Assembly: GCF_001983935.1 (NCBI RefSeq)
Contig: NZ_CP017641.1
Location: 6,870,001 to 6,934,000 of the forward strand
Length of the DNA: 64,000 nucleotides
Direction of reading: 5' to 3'
From: Fuerstiella marisgermanici
Lineage (GTDB): Bacteria; Planctomycetota; Planctomycetia; Planctomycetales; Planctomycetaceae
Shown here: in pieces, positions 32,001 to 40,392 of the stretch
Position numbering within the stretch: the first letter of the stretch is position 1
How the letters are laid out: every line of letters begins with the position of its first letter
Position numbers and translations under genes: made by a program
The notes under the pieces: generated by a model
What the model was told of the DNA's origin: nothing
The model's input: only the letters and a program-made list of their open reading frames with translations
Databases searched by the model: none

Positions 32001-32336
32001 CACTTCTGACGTATCCAGTTCCAGCAACAGTTGCCCGCTTTGCAGTGACTCGTCTTTCAGCACTGCAGAATATTCCGATCGTTTAACGCTTGCCTCAGTC
32101 GGCTTGCGCGAATCCGCTCGCCGCTTCAGCAACTGCTCCAGTACGTCGGCTTCTACAAACGTGTAGCGATCTGAGTCCTGAAATCCCTTGAGCTCTTCGG
32201 GCGAGAGTGTGCGTACCGTAACGTCGTCCGGAATCGCGATGCCGTTAAGTGTTGAGCCCGGCGGGCGCGTGGGCTGCTGAGCATGCGCGGACGTTGCCGT
32301 CCATGCAGTCAAAATTGTCAGCAGAACTCGCAGCAT
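26064..32336 (-). CDS. Giant exported membrane-anchored protein (about 2090 aa), unknown family
   Basis: I do not recognise a family. ATG 32336 opens a signal peptide (MLRVLLTILTAWTATSAHAQ) and has AGAAGG upstream; a frame extending to 32591 would overlap the upstream gene and is unlikely. The protein has two halves of similar plan. The first has Ser/Thr/Val-rich, beta-strand-type sequence, then about three membrane segments around residues 945-1015. An internal signal-peptide-like stretch follows (LLLPFLCCWPAAHGQ, about 1040-1055). The second is another beta-rich exported region ending in a membrane helix (LVGASLLSAMLLIIAPWWF). Both halves start with a similar motif (YTFVEADVLEQLL and FAYVDNRYLETLK), so a fusion or duplication of an ancestral gene is likely. 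Confidence 0.75.
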   Translation of the reverse strand: MLRVLLTILTAWTATSAHAQQPTRPPGSTLNGIAIPDDVTVRTLSPEELKGFQDSDRYTFVEADVLEQLLKRRADSRKPTEASVKRSEYSAVLKDESLQSGQLLLELDTSEVSAQDPVSLGRTNLNNLRLFSQDLPLTLATDSNGHLIPLIPPASETITGTWEANSRLVGKTAVFQLTLPASAVALFRLRTDAGVSVDSSNALVVPAEKTERHTDWVLYPANPAELTISCVRRDNANGQGELNLAVATRVRVDSFAATVEWEVGIPTVLSEARLTFHVSQPCRIQNVQIGTQSRPEWILETQDQHLSVEVPEIPTASTMIIQAAIDRTSLEEVRVPLLVPDSWRSRFGESGGNTRLKSGRLQLMVSPELTVSSLQLDGLLERDVAYAADGFQTLELSQFSADAAATAFLTPATPVVDESVVVRPAVDDDSGQASAFIYIKAKTGSLGRVHWQVPTTWQVTGVTEMNSNLPLLFLIQESANDADMADVEVFLRTPVTGESGQAIEIRLQSTDRENVVAGAVPEFVNAQYRRQVDLACLRTAQLSSVLSNAESRRLTPLTLETLQNIEPWLTSDDFESYTFFERSELEDTLQLAEDPGLIYDAMLEYSVSENQGTVTESTRLRIRAEQELPQRLNLRVTANSDIRISEASMREPLLRLTKQSTGPVFDIWILEIPADAVADDVDITLIAQRPQQDQMPATMIDVLGTRDSGGSVRPPEGIFELILSNTAPVMQLEPYPDKPFEGSWMLYKSLSTVSRLESSSSAFVMFRPQPNGYAAEILQRVMIGASGTRSTLICRCPTRLTPIVLVNGRRVFADRDGATLQVPVDIEAEQSEIVFLYEFASQLTQDGRWPVSLITFPESQSATSFVFVLPPQKRQLDVNSPTYLRPVDETTELIRSTVDHATQAQSVEALSAFLARWKLAAMDRTDVVSINMSDSKSSLQLRVRNRQFDLTASILWATVVCLAWLFVDRQRPVSVWFPAAVLLTTAALLLILNTPARSATIVGVAAGTMAFAVYRFQSTIWRSRRVTRTPKVGTAIVRASLLLPFLCCWPAAHGQENRDRPAILIPSTDRQTAPFAYVDNRYLETLKAGQPNSDQECYVVSSVVHVRMESPRSCIAHVTCDVAALPGKAAKLTIPLEGMTLVECRVDGATVFPERNPKGGFHLAISGEEVLPDRPLDSERQSPASAGPDSLGRWEVHSVEYSARTVPRRSPQDYRLTVTYPPSSETIIEFEDASKSVEQITLASVPDAQPLVVNGSVNRFPVVFNTRSVELSLKIRNSGTTDAKSQQRSSLMCVADTLPTQQRLTCEYKVVPTDIRAKKVVIETDPRYRITGVQSVTGGALAWTMAGSSLVVDCPPDASGMQALIVKLLFDPPIGLTHQIPVDVLSQVNGIRTDSTRLIPRTSEQYVINSVMAGDTTLDEAPLTAEPQSFQIVQAGDTVVDVPNAIDVVSIELAELQATRVARLSQKAVIKDNVVQWTCRCEVEVTGQPVFRQALQVSADVRINDVTARSEGVSRLQSWTRHGDQLVISLPEETQGLLEIVATGTLPRPSGQDLPLPVVLLPASIQITESDLEVSAESEIDTFIADLGAAVPVDHVDIENTPLTATPISLSVVDDSKPIVVRGNPTKKIAAELVMLLYDADGESRYAQILSLQTPDVPFDIRFRCPESEFGDSAPIMVRNGEAQKCGVSGSHFFIPRVSGTSRDTRVTLALPTVSSTLADDQLVFPIPNFDADIVVTACRAFDLRSHETPLEGAAKIPQWVADAAVYVDVLDDPANADVAECRFDADSRQVTLRPEASVTKTTTITESLDVSFAFGQHVLHFSEGGDVSGQSAFLVFRAQAGGPVTVQIPENCAVADVSVNGTSQAFRNSGETIELSPAGRIAAVEIEWLRRIDREISQTDYGVSVPQLQAAQLSQQAIIVPASSRSRWWKLRNATLSRSAFQAGVHDSLSRGLQLLEVSLAEDAEGSDTNMPLDGMWQAMKAESVGATEAAQLLTRRLQVLLDQGALLVDLEAAEDITITSPTFPSPLVGASLLSAMLLIIAPWWFRVPERTVDDQRTATDHTAITKPTLTSSDILSSTDLNSDSGFSQ

Positions 32337-32391
32337 TCGGATGTGACCTTCTACAAACGTGATTTCACGCGTGGCATGTGCTGTTGCCTGG

Positions 32392-35300
32392 TTACGAAAC
32401 AGAGAGGCCGGAAGCTGCCGAAGGAATTGCACCTGAGGCCGTGCTGCCTTGTCGACCATCGCTGGTGATTGCTGGCTTCTCCACTGTAAAGATCGTGCTG
32501 TGATCGTATTCTTCCGGCGAGAGCGGTGTGATGTCTGCCCGCCGGTTAATCCCTCGCTGCAACAGCGCCGCAACCAGCGCGATGACGGCACCTGGCACTA
32601 ATCGAATCAGAATCAACTGAGCTGGCCCTGGGACAACAGCGACCAGTGCAGTGGCCGCTGCGGTTACGATGGCCGTTGAGGTCATGAGCGGGATTGGCGA
32701 CAGCTTTAGAAAAGAGAAGTAAACCAACAGCCCGACTGCCGCCGCCAGAAGAAGAGTGACACTGCGGGAAACGGAAATCAGGACCGGCGCGTCGCGCAGT
32801 AGCGGTCCAGCCAGAATTTGATTGTCACTGGTTGCGTCAGCTGCTGAGCCGATCAGTTCCATGACTGATGAGAAAATGTCTGTTTGGTAAGGTGAAAGCA
32901 GTGCAGTAACGGCCTCCTTCACGCCCGCGTTACTGTGGCCGAGCAGACGCACGTCCGTCAGAGTTGCCAAATCCGTCATGTGCCTGCCGTAATACATCGT
33001 CGATTCGGAAGGCGACTGGTTCAGTATCCAAATGACATTGCAGTCCTGGTTCATGCCCACGATTTCGGGGACTTGCGGGCGCCACAGCGACAGCATGGGC
33101 GATCGCCGTTGAAAAGGTTGTCTCACAATCAACGTGATCGTCCGCGGTTGTTCTGGCCGATGAGCGACTTCGGAACGCACCTGGATGACAGAGTTGCCAT
33201 CGTCGGATGGTGACACGTTGTCAATGAAAGCCTGTTCGCCGCCCAGAAACCCTTCTTCCGCGACAACGCCTTTCGGCAGCGAAAACAATGCACGTTTGAC
33301 GGGTTGTTGATAGACCCCCGTGATGGCCGTCACCAGTTCGGAACCTTGTACGGCACTTTTCAAAACCAAAAACCGAGGTTTGTTGTCATTCGAATTTTGC
33401 AGCGAATGACGCAGGTTGACGGCAACGGTGGCCTGTCGCGTATCGGACACCCACGCGGCTGAGAATTCTTCGGAATAGATGCGTCCCCAATCGGCGCTGC
33501 GATCAACAACAATTGATTCCGGTTCGTTTGTTCCAATGACAATCTCTGTCAGTTCCTGCTCCGTCGAAGACGGTAGCACCAGCGGCAGAAGAGCCGCCTT
33601 GGCCTGTAGAGAATCCGGTGGCCAGTAGTAGTCGATTTGTAAATGGAAGATGTCTCGGACCGGTTCCGGCAGCGCGTAAGTGATGTCGCTGCCTTCCACT
33701 GACAGACGTTGCAGCGTTTCTTCGGAATCGCCAAAACGGACGGACGGGTTAACTCCCGGCACTGACAGGCGAATTTCTGAAAGGTCTCGATGCCGGACGT
33801 CAAACGTCAGCTGCTGACGCACATACACGCTTTCCTGCCGCACCGAAATTGCTGCTTTGACGCTCACTTTGACTTCCGGTTTCTGCGGCGTTATCCGAAT
33901 CTGGACGGCCTGTTCGGTGGCGTCGACCAGTCGAGCAGTCAGCGGCACGTTGCGTTGCTTCAAAGATTCCGGCCAACGACTGGAAGGCAGCAGTGGGAAG
34001 GTCGACTGGCTGTCCTGTGGAGAAACCGACATCGAAAATTCGTCGGATTCAATTAAGGATACAATCGTTGTGTGAGGTGTTGGCGACACAATGTCGGGCA
34101 AGACGATGGAAAAACCTTCCGCGTCCTGAGTCGAATTGCGAGCGCGGAACGCCTGGATTTCGATTTCAAACTGACCGGAGATGCGTTCCGGCCCAAAGCT
34201 GACGGTATAGGTGTCGGGGACATCAGGAGACGGAAAGCCGGCCAGCGTTTCGGACGAATCCCCATCAATCAGCCGAGTATCGCCGGACAGGATCGTCCAG
34301 CGATCTTTGCTGTACCCTGGCCACACAATGTTCATTTCGTTTAGCGAACCACTCACCATGTTGATCGAAAACCGAGCCGTCATCAGAATGTTGCTGCCTT
34401 CGGTTTCGAAACTGATGTGTGGCACCACAATGAATGATGCCTCCGTTTCGCTGACTTTCATCCGCAGCACAGATTCGCTGGACAGCAGCCGATAACCAAA
34501 CACGGCGGTCCGCGGTCCGCGAGATGTTTCGACTCGCTTTTGCCGCACGTCGCGAGTCCCCGGCCGTTCGGGAACAACTTCCAGACCCAACGGGGCGTAG
34601 ATTTCGATGTCTCCGGATTCGTTTGCCACACGATCGATGTCCGGCAACTGAATCGACAACTCATCTGCCGACAGCACGTTATTCAGCGCCAAATCATAAT
34701 GCAGCACAATGGCGCCCGTGACTGGCGCAGTGAATTCAAGAACAACAGAACCTTCGTCCGGCTGGTCTACAGGCTTCGCAATTTCCTCGTCGTCCGCGTT
34801 GCGACCGTTGATGGCAACTGTGCCAAACCCGGGGGGCAGTTTAATCTTCAGGCGATCGATCGAACCGCCCGTGATGGAAAGCGGCTGGTCGATTACCAAA
34901 GAAGCGGTCGCCAGATCCAGTTCCATTTTCGCTGCGGCAGTGGCTTGCACGGTCACTGCCATGCCGGCGTCTCGTGGAGTCGGCGTCCATGAGATGTCAG
35001 TCGTTTCTGACAGGCCCCAGGTTTCGAACACGGATGTCCCGGTTTCCGGATCAGTCTTCAGTTGAGATGGTTGGTCAGACGAAAGTTCGGCGGCGTCTAC
35101 CTGATCGCTTAGATTAAGCAGCAAGTGACTGATCGTGGCCGAAGGCGCGTCCAACCGCAGGCGACGGCGCCCGTTGGATGACACTCGGACCGAACCAATC
35201 AAATTCAGTGTCAGGTGGTGAGTTCCCTTGCCGTAAAACATCCAGCTCTTGAACGGAAGTCGCGTTTTTTCCGGCTGAGCTTTGCCCTGAAAAATGTTGG

Positions 35301-35751
35301 GCGTGTATCTAATGTCAGTCAGTTGATAGCCGTTAAATCCGACGGGAACCTCGACCCACTCCTGGTCCTGCCGCACATCGACGCTCAGTTTGACCTGCAG
35401 CTCTACAAAATCGCCTTTGACGGTGCCTTCAATCTTTAGCTCCTGCAGCTCGTAAAGCTGAACCGCGTTTTGCAGCAGAGCGCGCTTCTGGACCTCCTTC
35501 AGGATTTCATCTGAAAAGCCGGGCAGGGCGATCACTTCACCGGACGTCGGGTCTTTATAAATGACGGTGGACGAACCCGGCTTCAGGCTTTCAATGAAAC
35601 CCGGCATCGGGGCGGCTGGTTCGTTGTCCGAATTCGCGTTTGGCGACTCCTGCGAAAGCGCAACGCGTCCGGAAAGAACGCCAGTGCAGACGAATATGAC
35701 GCACAGGGCTCCGGCAAAACGGCGGAGGAGATGATTCGACCAGAAGGGCAT
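32392..35751 (-). CDS. Exported membrane-anchored protein (about 1119 aa), unknown family
   Basis: No known family is recognised. ATG 35751 (MPFWSNHLLRRFAGALCVIF) opens a signal peptide ending near ALSQ; a TTG at 35766 would add five residues. The long middle is beta-strand-rich with repeated sandwich-like segments (LKIEGTVKGDFVELQVKLSV; LRLDAPSATISHLLLNLSD). The C-terminus carries about three hydrophobic segments (SVTLLLAAAVGLLVYFSFL; TAIVTAAATALVAVVPG; LVPGAVIALVAALL) and then a short cytoplasmic tail. This plan mirrors each half of the 2090-aa gene 55 nt downstream. With the TPR gene, the three form an apparent operon of envelope proteins. Confidence 0.75.
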   Translation of the reverse strand: MPFWSNHLLRRFAGALCVIFVCTGVLSGRVALSQESPNANSDNEPAAPMPGFIESLKPGSSTVIYKDPTSGEVIALPGFSDEILKEVQKRALLQNAVQLYELQELKIEGTVKGDFVELQVKLSVDVRQDQEWVEVPVGFNGYQLTDIRYTPNIFQGKAQPEKTRLPFKSWMFYGKGTHHLTLNLIGSVRVSSNGRRRLRLDAPSATISHLLLNLSDQVDAAELSSDQPSQLKTDPETGTSVFETWGLSETTDISWTPTPRDAGMAVTVQATAAAKMELDLATASLVIDQPLSITGGSIDRLKIKLPPGFGTVAINGRNADDEEIAKPVDQPDEGSVVLEFTAPVTGAIVLHYDLALNNVLSADELSIQLPDIDRVANESGDIEIYAPLGLEVVPERPGTRDVRQKRVETSRGPRTAVFGYRLLSSESVLRMKVSETEASFIVVPHISFETEGSNILMTARFSINMVSGSLNEMNIVWPGYSKDRWTILSGDTRLIDGDSSETLAGFPSPDVPDTYTVSFGPERISGQFEIEIQAFRARNSTQDAEGFSIVLPDIVSPTPHTTIVSLIESDEFSMSVSPQDSQSTFPLLPSSRWPESLKQRNVPLTARLVDATEQAVQIRITPQKPEVKVSVKAAISVRQESVYVRQQLTFDVRHRDLSEIRLSVPGVNPSVRFGDSEETLQRLSVEGSDITYALPEPVRDIFHLQIDYYWPPDSLQAKAALLPLVLPSSTEQELTEIVIGTNEPESIVVDRSADWGRIYSEEFSAAWVSDTRQATVAVNLRHSLQNSNDNKPRFLVLKSAVQGSELVTAITGVYQQPVKRALFSLPKGVVAEEGFLGGEQAFIDNVSPSDDGNSVIQVRSEVAHRPEQPRTITLIVRQPFQRRSPMLSLWRPQVPEIVGMNQDCNVIWILNQSPSESTMYYGRHMTDLATLTDVRLLGHSNAGVKEAVTALLSPYQTDIFSSVMELIGSAADATSDNQILAGPLLRDAPVLISVSRSVTLLLAAAVGLLVYFSFLKLSPIPLMTSTAIVTAAATALVAVVPGPAQLILIRLVPGAVIALVAALLQRGINRRADITPLSPEEYDHSTIFTVEKPAITSDGRQGSTASGAIPSAASGLSVS

Positions 35752-35865
35752 TACGACAGGTCGCAACAGGAATGGGATTCGCAGCGCGTAATTCCAGACG
35801 CGTTGCTCACTCCATCCTACGCCACGAATGCGCAGATGTGAAGACTTTACTGTCTTAGTGGTCGT

Positions 35866-36663
35866 TCAACTGAAGAGGGATGCAAGGGATTGAGCAATTG
35901 TGGGGCTGCTGGCGGCCAGCAGGCTTGGCACCATAATATCTATTGTATCACCCTTGATATCGGTCAGAGTTCCTCCGGCTTCCAGTACCAGCAACGCCCC
36001 GGCCGCCACATCCCATGGCTTCAGGCTGGTGGACCAGAACGCATCAATACGCCCCGACGCGACGCAGGCCAGATTCAATGCTGCCGATCCGCTTCGCTGT
36101 ACGGTTTGCATATGGCTCATCGAATTCAGGAACCGCTGAACAGCCGGATCGGTCGGATCGGCTCCAACCGGCAAGCTGGCCATGCCCATCGCCATTTGCA
36201 GATTGGTTTCGCCGCTGGTCGTAATTTTGGAACCATTCAATTGCGCTCCAGCTCCCTTCACTGCGGTAAATGTTTCGTCGCGGTTCGGGTCAAAGACGAC
36301 TCCGGCAATCAGGGTGTCACCCTTTTGAACGCCGATTGAAACCGCGTAGTATGGAAAGCCATGCACATAGTTAGAAGTTCCATCCAGCGGGTCAATGATC
36401 CAGCGATAGTCAGACGCTTCCGACGTCTGGTTCAGACCTTCCTCTCCCAAGTATCCGTGATCGGGGAATTCGGCCGAAATGATTTCGAAGATGGTTTTCT
36501 GCGACGCATGATCGGCCTCGGTCACGAGGTCCGCTCGTTTTTTTTCGCGCACCGAAAAACGCCCGACCCAGTCCTGCAGGATTGCACCGCCGGCATGAGC
36601 GGCCTTGATGGCTGCTGCCAAAAGTTGATTCGGGTCAATGGGTGGGGAAGACGGTTCAGACAT
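35866..36663 (-). CDS. Inositol monophosphatase family protein
   Basis: A Mg-dependent phosphatase of the IMPase/SuhB/FBPase-like fold, 265 residues from ATG 36663. Metal-binding motifs are complete: GEEG (Glu74/75), DPLDGTSNYVHGFP (Asp91, Asp94) and the distal PWDVAAG aspartate. The preceding VTEADHASQ is typical. An upstream in-frame start at 36726 would add 21 polar residues without family character, so it was not used. Likely substrates are inositol phosphates or related sugar phosphates; histidinol phosphate and PAP are alternatives that cannot be excluded. It is a separate unit 115 nt before the start of the giant-protein operon. Confidence 0.92.
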   Translation of the reverse strand: MSEPSSPPIDPNQLLAAAIKAAHAGGAILQDWVGRFSVREKKRADLVTEADHASQKTIFEIISAEFPDHGYLGEEGLNQTSEASDYRWIIDPLDGTSNYVHGFPYYAVSIGVQKGDTLIAGVVFDPNRDETFTAVKGAGAQLNGSKITTSGETNLQMAMGMASLPVGADPTDPAVQRFLNSMSHMQTVQRSGSAALNLACVASGRIDAFWSTSLKPWDVAAGALLVLEAGGTLTDIKGDTIDIMVPSLLAASSPTIAQSLASLFS

Positions 36664-36810
36664 GAATGTAGACAGATGGTGAAAGTTGCGTGACTGGTTG
36701 TTGATTGAGCGGTGCGTGTGCGACACAGGCTAGCACACTGGCCCTGTCGCCTGAACCGTGTAGCATAGGCGTACGTTTCGCACTTTCGATTGCGTGAGGA
36801 CTGACCTTTC

Positions 36811-37968
36811 ATGCCGATCAAGTTCCGTTGTCAGCATTGCCAGCAACTGCTTGGGATTTCCAGATCTCGCGCGAGTGCCGTTGTGGACTGTCCTCAGTGC
36901 GGCCGGTCGTTGCGAGTTCCTGATCTGGATGGCCGCACTCGGAAAATGCCTGACCCTCGATCTTCGGCCACCGGCGACGCAGCCCTGATGTCGGCCCTCA
37001 CAGAACTGTCGGAACTCGGCGATCCGAACATCCCGGACAAAGCGAGTACTGACGTTCCACACGAACCGGACCGCCGCATTGTGACGGTTGATGTTGATGC
37101 TGCGGCGTATTTCGAACCCATCGAAACTGTACCCGCTGCGCAGTCCTACGTGAGTGAAGTGGAAGAGTTGGGGGACGATCCTGTCGCCATCGAAGAATCG
37201 CTGGAAGAATTGGCGGCTTTGGGCGATGAGGAAACCGGAAGCCGCGTGTCCCCAGAACTGCTGCAGGAAATGCGGCAGGCTCGCAACGGTGGCGGGTCTT
37301 CGGCGACGGCGTTTTTGTTGGCGTGTGTTGCCCTGGCTGCTGGAGCCGCCGGGGGGTGGTTTGCTAAGGATGCTATCGACAAATCATCCAGCACGACCAA
37401 CCAATCCCAACCCGGTTTGGCGGGGGACAACGGAGGTTTGGCACAGCTTAATGGCAGGGAAGGCGTCGCCCAATCCGACACACTCGCGGTATTGCGCGGC
37501 ACGATTACGTGGGCTGAGTCGGTTAGCTCGACTGAATCGGGCGACTCTGATCAGTCACAAGACGCATCTATGCCTGATGGCGGAGCGACAGTGTTCATGC
37601 TGCCTTCTGAACGAACGGGCTCATTAAAACTCAGCGCTCGCAGTCTTTTGCTTGAGCCTGATCATCCCGACCGACGGGCCACATTAGCGGCGCTGCAGGC
37701 GATCGGTGGCAGCATCACGGAAGCAGATGCAGACGGACGTTTTCGCGCTTCTGTTGTGAAGGCACGGCCCGTCACCGTGATTGCGATTTCCAAACATGTC
37801 GAGCGACCAGCAGACGTTTCGCCGCCTGCCGAAACCGTTCAACTGTTGGACAGCTACTTCGACTCAACCAGCCACGTTGTGGGGCGGCGAAATCTGAAAT
37901 CGCTCACCATCCCGGCTCCCTCGGCCTCGACGCAGCCAGTCGATTTTCACTTCACCGGGGCACCGTGA
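36811..37968 (+). CDS. Zinc-ribbon membrane protein of unknown function
   Basis: A 385-residue protein with an N-terminal cytoplasmic zinc ribbon (Cys7, Cys10, Cys27, Cys30 in MPIKFRCQHCQQLLG...DCPQCGRSL), an acidic linker, one membrane helix at about 167-187 (FLLACVALAAGAAGGWFA) and an exported C-terminal region. The latter (LRGTITWAESV ... ATVFMLPSERTGSL ... TEADADGRFRASVV) resembles a carboxypeptidase-regulatory or CNA-B-like beta-sandwich. The same kind of zinc ribbon opens the kinases at 50369 and 61185, a recurrent planctomycete architecture. It starts about 150 nt from the divergent IMPase gene. Confidence 0.7.
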   Translation: MPIKFRCQHCQQLLGISRSRASAVVDCPQCGRSLRVPDLDGRTRKMPDPRSSATGDAALMSALTELSELGDPNIPDKASTDVPHEPDRRIVTVDVDAAAYFEPIETVPAAQSYVSEVEELGDDPVAIEESLEELAALGDEETGSRVSPELLQEMRQARNGGGSSATAFLLACVALAAGAAGGWFAKDAIDKSSSTTNQSQPGLAGDNGGLAQLNGREGVAQSDTLAVLRGTITWAESVSSTESGDSDQSQDASMPDGGATVFMLPSERTGSLKLSARSLLLEPDHPDRRATLAALQAIGGSITEADADGRFRASVVKARPVTVIAISKHVERPADVSPPAETVQLLDSYFDSTSHVVGRRNLKSLTIPAPSASTQPVDFHFTGAP

Positions 37969-38113
37969 GATCAGGTCGTGAATCTTGTTGCATCGACCCA
38001 CGCTGCTCCGTACGATCGCGAAAGTCGCCACGATCGATCTGACACCATCATGAAACAGGGACGTATATGACAGGTGTGCTTAACGGATTGTCAATTTCCC
38101 TGAACATCTGTTT

Positions 38114-39571
38114 GTGAGAAGCAACTTGAATTCCCCATCTCCGTCCGCTCGGTTGTCTTTATGTGCAGCAATCGTAGCGTGTTGTTTGTTCAACTCCCAC
38201 GAATCGCCTGCTGCTGGCAATTCGCACTTGTCAGGACCGTCTGCTCAATATCAAAGCCACCAGGGTTCACCTGTCTATGCTCAGACAAACCCTGTCGTGC
38301 TGCACGCTGCGTCGCCCGTGCAATATTCTGCGTCGTTTCCGGCCGCCGCTTCATCAAGCCACTTTGTTCCGCAGATTTCGTACGACGGATTCGTGTCGAA
38401 TCAACGAGCGATGTGCTATCCGCCTCTCGTCAGACGATCACAGGGGCGAAGCTTCGGTCCGCCGGCAGAAGCCATCACTTCAGCATCAAATCCACCAGTG
38501 ATCCACTATGCCTCGCCGCCTGTCGTCAACAGAGCAGCCCATGGCTCCGGACGCTGGTCGCAAGTAGGCGTTGGTTCCCCGGTGTTGTCTGGCGATGGGC
38601 TTCAGGTGCATCAGCAAGTTATTCCGGAACAGGCCCACAACCTCGCCGTTCCCCAAGGGCGCGCTGTCGAAGGAAGCGCCGACCTGACAATCCCGCTCAC
38701 GCCAGGCCCCAGTCCCGACGAGCCAGCGCCGAAACAATCGCCGGAGCCCAATGTGCCGCCGAAGGAGCAAGCTGGAGACGCGAAAGGCGCCGAGAAGATG
38801 GACGCCCGCGAGGCTAAGTCGGTAGGCCCCGATGAGTCAAAGGAGGCAGCTGACCCTCAGGAAACACCAAAACCCAAGCCGCAGCCGAAACCCCGGAAAC
38901 CTCGGAAAGAAAAGCCAGGCAAACGTAAACCGATCACGTTGTCGACTCCGGTGCTCGCGTGGAATGTTCCCGATTCATTGCATTCTCGCCACGACCACGA
39001 AATCGCATCTCACGAAATCGCGTCGCGTGACAAGATTCGCATCGATGCGCACAACGGACTGGACCTGCAGAGCGGTTGGGTGCAGTTTCCGGAATCGTCA
39101 AAGAACCTGCTCAGCGGCATCCAGAAGTCGAAGCAGTTCTTGATCGTGGCGAATGTCACATGTCGCAACGACGATCAGAAAGGTCCGGCTCGAATTTTAA
39201 GTTGCTCGAAAGACGTCAGTGCACGCAACTTCACGCTGGCTCAGGACGGACACAAATTCGTGATCCGAATTCGCAGCAGCGTGAAAGATCCAAACGGCAC
39301 CGAACACGAAACGTCGTTTGGGCGAGTTCTCCCGGGTAAGCCGCAGCAGGTGGCCGTTCGCTACGACGGGCGTGAGCTGGAATGCTACGTCGACGGCGAA
39401 CTGGTCACCGAACGGAAGTTCAAGACGGACTTCAAGTCGTGGGAACGGTTCCCGGTTGTCGCGGGCAATGAATTCAGTGCGGATCGACCGTGGTCCGGCA
39501 CGATCCATTCACTGGCCGTTCTGCCAACCGCCAATCGCGTTCAGTTGAAAGAATTCTTCAAGAAGAAGTAG
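38114..39571 (+). CDS. Exported protein with proline-rich linker and LamG-like domain
   Basis: The 485-residue product begins at GTG 38114 with a signal-like segment (SARLSLCAAIVACCLFNSHE). Residues about 30-190 are low-complexity and Ser/Pro/Gln-rich. Residues about 190-285 are a Pro/Glu/Lys-rich linker (KPKPQPKPRKPRKEKPGKRK). Residues about 290-485 form a concanavalin/LamG-type beta-sandwich (LSTPVLAWNVPDSL ... LVTERKFKTDFKSWERFPVV ... GTIHSLAVLPTANRVQL). This suggests a surface protein binding glycan or matrix. No strong Shine-Dalgarno sequence precedes the GTG, so the exact start is uncertain. A hairpin terminator lies just downstream. Confidence 0.65.
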   Translation: MRSNLNSPSPSARLSLCAAIVACCLFNSHESPAAGNSHLSGPSAQYQSHQGSPVYAQTNPVVLHAASPVQYSASFPAAASSSHFVPQISYDGFVSNQRAMCYPPLVRRSQGRSFGPPAEAITSASNPPVIHYASPPVVNRAAHGSGRWSQVGVGSPVLSGDGLQVHQQVIPEQAHNLAVPQGRAVEGSADLTIPLTPGPSPDEPAPKQSPEPNVPPKEQAGDAKGAEKMDAREAKSVGPDESKEAADPQETPKPKPQPKPRKPRKEKPGKRKPITLSTPVLAWNVPDSLHSRHDHEIASHEIASRDKIRIDAHNGLDLQSGWVQFPESSKNLLSGIQKSKQFLIVANVTCRNDDQKGPARILSCSKDVSARNFTLAQDGHKFVIRIRSSVKDPNGTEHETSFGRVLPGKPQQVAVRYDGRELECYVDGELVTERKFKTDFKSWERFPVVAGNEFSADRPWSGTIHSLAVLPTANRVQLKEFFKKK

Positions 39572-39601
39572 GCGGCTTTCGCACGAACTGATTTGCACCA
39601 A

Positions 39602-39634
39602 AGAAGCCCGGCTATGCGAAAAGGCCGGGCTTCT
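39602..39634. terminator. Bidirectional terminator between convergent genes
   Basis: AGAAGCCCGGC (39602-39612) pairs with GCCGGGCTTCT (39624-39634) around an 11-nt loop. It sits between the LamG-like gene and the convergent DinB gene; T-runs are weak on both sides. Confidence 0.65.
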
Positions 39635-39655
39635 GTTGTTGTGTGTTCCTGGAAC

Positions 39656-40192
39656 TCAGCGGACGGACGGCAAGCCGAGTGCTCTTCGCAGCAGGCCGAT
39701 TTGGCCGGCGTGAATATGTTCGTGCAGCGGGCAAAACAGGATGGCTCCCAGTTTGATCGGGTACGCGGCGTATGGCATGTCGACCGGTTCCAGCAGCACA
39801 GCGGGATCAACGTTAGCAAGTTCTGCCGTCGCCAGTTCATGAACGCGATTCAGCCGTTCCAGCAACTCGTCGGCGGACGGTTGACTGGCCGGGTCGGCAT
39901 TTGGCACGGATTCGCGAGTAAACGCCTTGCGAAACGTGCCCGGGATCAGTTCCAGGTCCTCGGGCCTTCGGCCTCTGACGCGAAACATCAGCAATCCGTA
40001 CTGGCTGACGGCCAGGTGTCCAACCTGCCAGGCCACATGAGTCGGCAGGTCGGAAGGCATCTGAAACCACAATTCGCGAGGCGTCGCTTCAAGCAGTTCC
40101 AGAACGTACTGGCGTGCGAATTCGATTTGTCCAATGGTGCCCTCCAGAATTCTGGCGGCCGCGTCACTGGTTGGGATTTCCTGGTTACTCAT
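39656..40192 (-). CDS. DinB-family putative metal-dependent protein
   Basis: A 178-residue DinB_2/YfiT-type four-helix bundle. Metal-ligand histidines lie in PTHVAWQVGHLAVSQYGLL and in HEHIHAGQIGLLRRALG near the C-terminus, the family pattern. ATG 40192 (MSNQEIPTSDAAARILEG) is preferred; the frame extends upstream to 40285, but those residues look non-coding. Reaction and substrate are unknown. It shares the family, though little sequence, with the gene at 9042-9533. Confidence 0.82.
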   Translation of the reverse strand: MSNQEIPTSDAAARILEGTIGQIEFARQYVLELLEATPRELWFQMPSDLPTHVAWQVGHLAVSQYGLLMFRVRGRRPEDLELIPGTFRKAFTRESVPNADPASQPSADELLERLNRVHELATAELANVDPAVLLEPVDMPYAAYPIKLGAILFCPLHEHIHAGQIGLLRRALGLPSVR

Positions 40193-40392
40193 GTGCCGCA
40201 GGTTAGCAGGAATCGGAGGCACTCCAATGTCGGCCCGCAGCAAATTTTCGCGAAGTTTCAGCAACCCGAGAGAATTCGCAAACACCGGGCCTTGATACTC
40301 GGAATTGCCTGTGTTGGCGTTAAACTGGCGGTCTTGAATCGCATGGCCACGGAGGTGCTGCTGTTATTTCGTGCAGAAGCTTCAGGTAATTC

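Noticed and set aside
32337-32591. Upstream extension of the 2090-aa gene to TTG/GTG-type starts
   Set aside because: It overlaps the 3' end of the 1119-aa gene, and the extra residues look like frame-shifted sequence; ATG 32336 opens a signal peptide.
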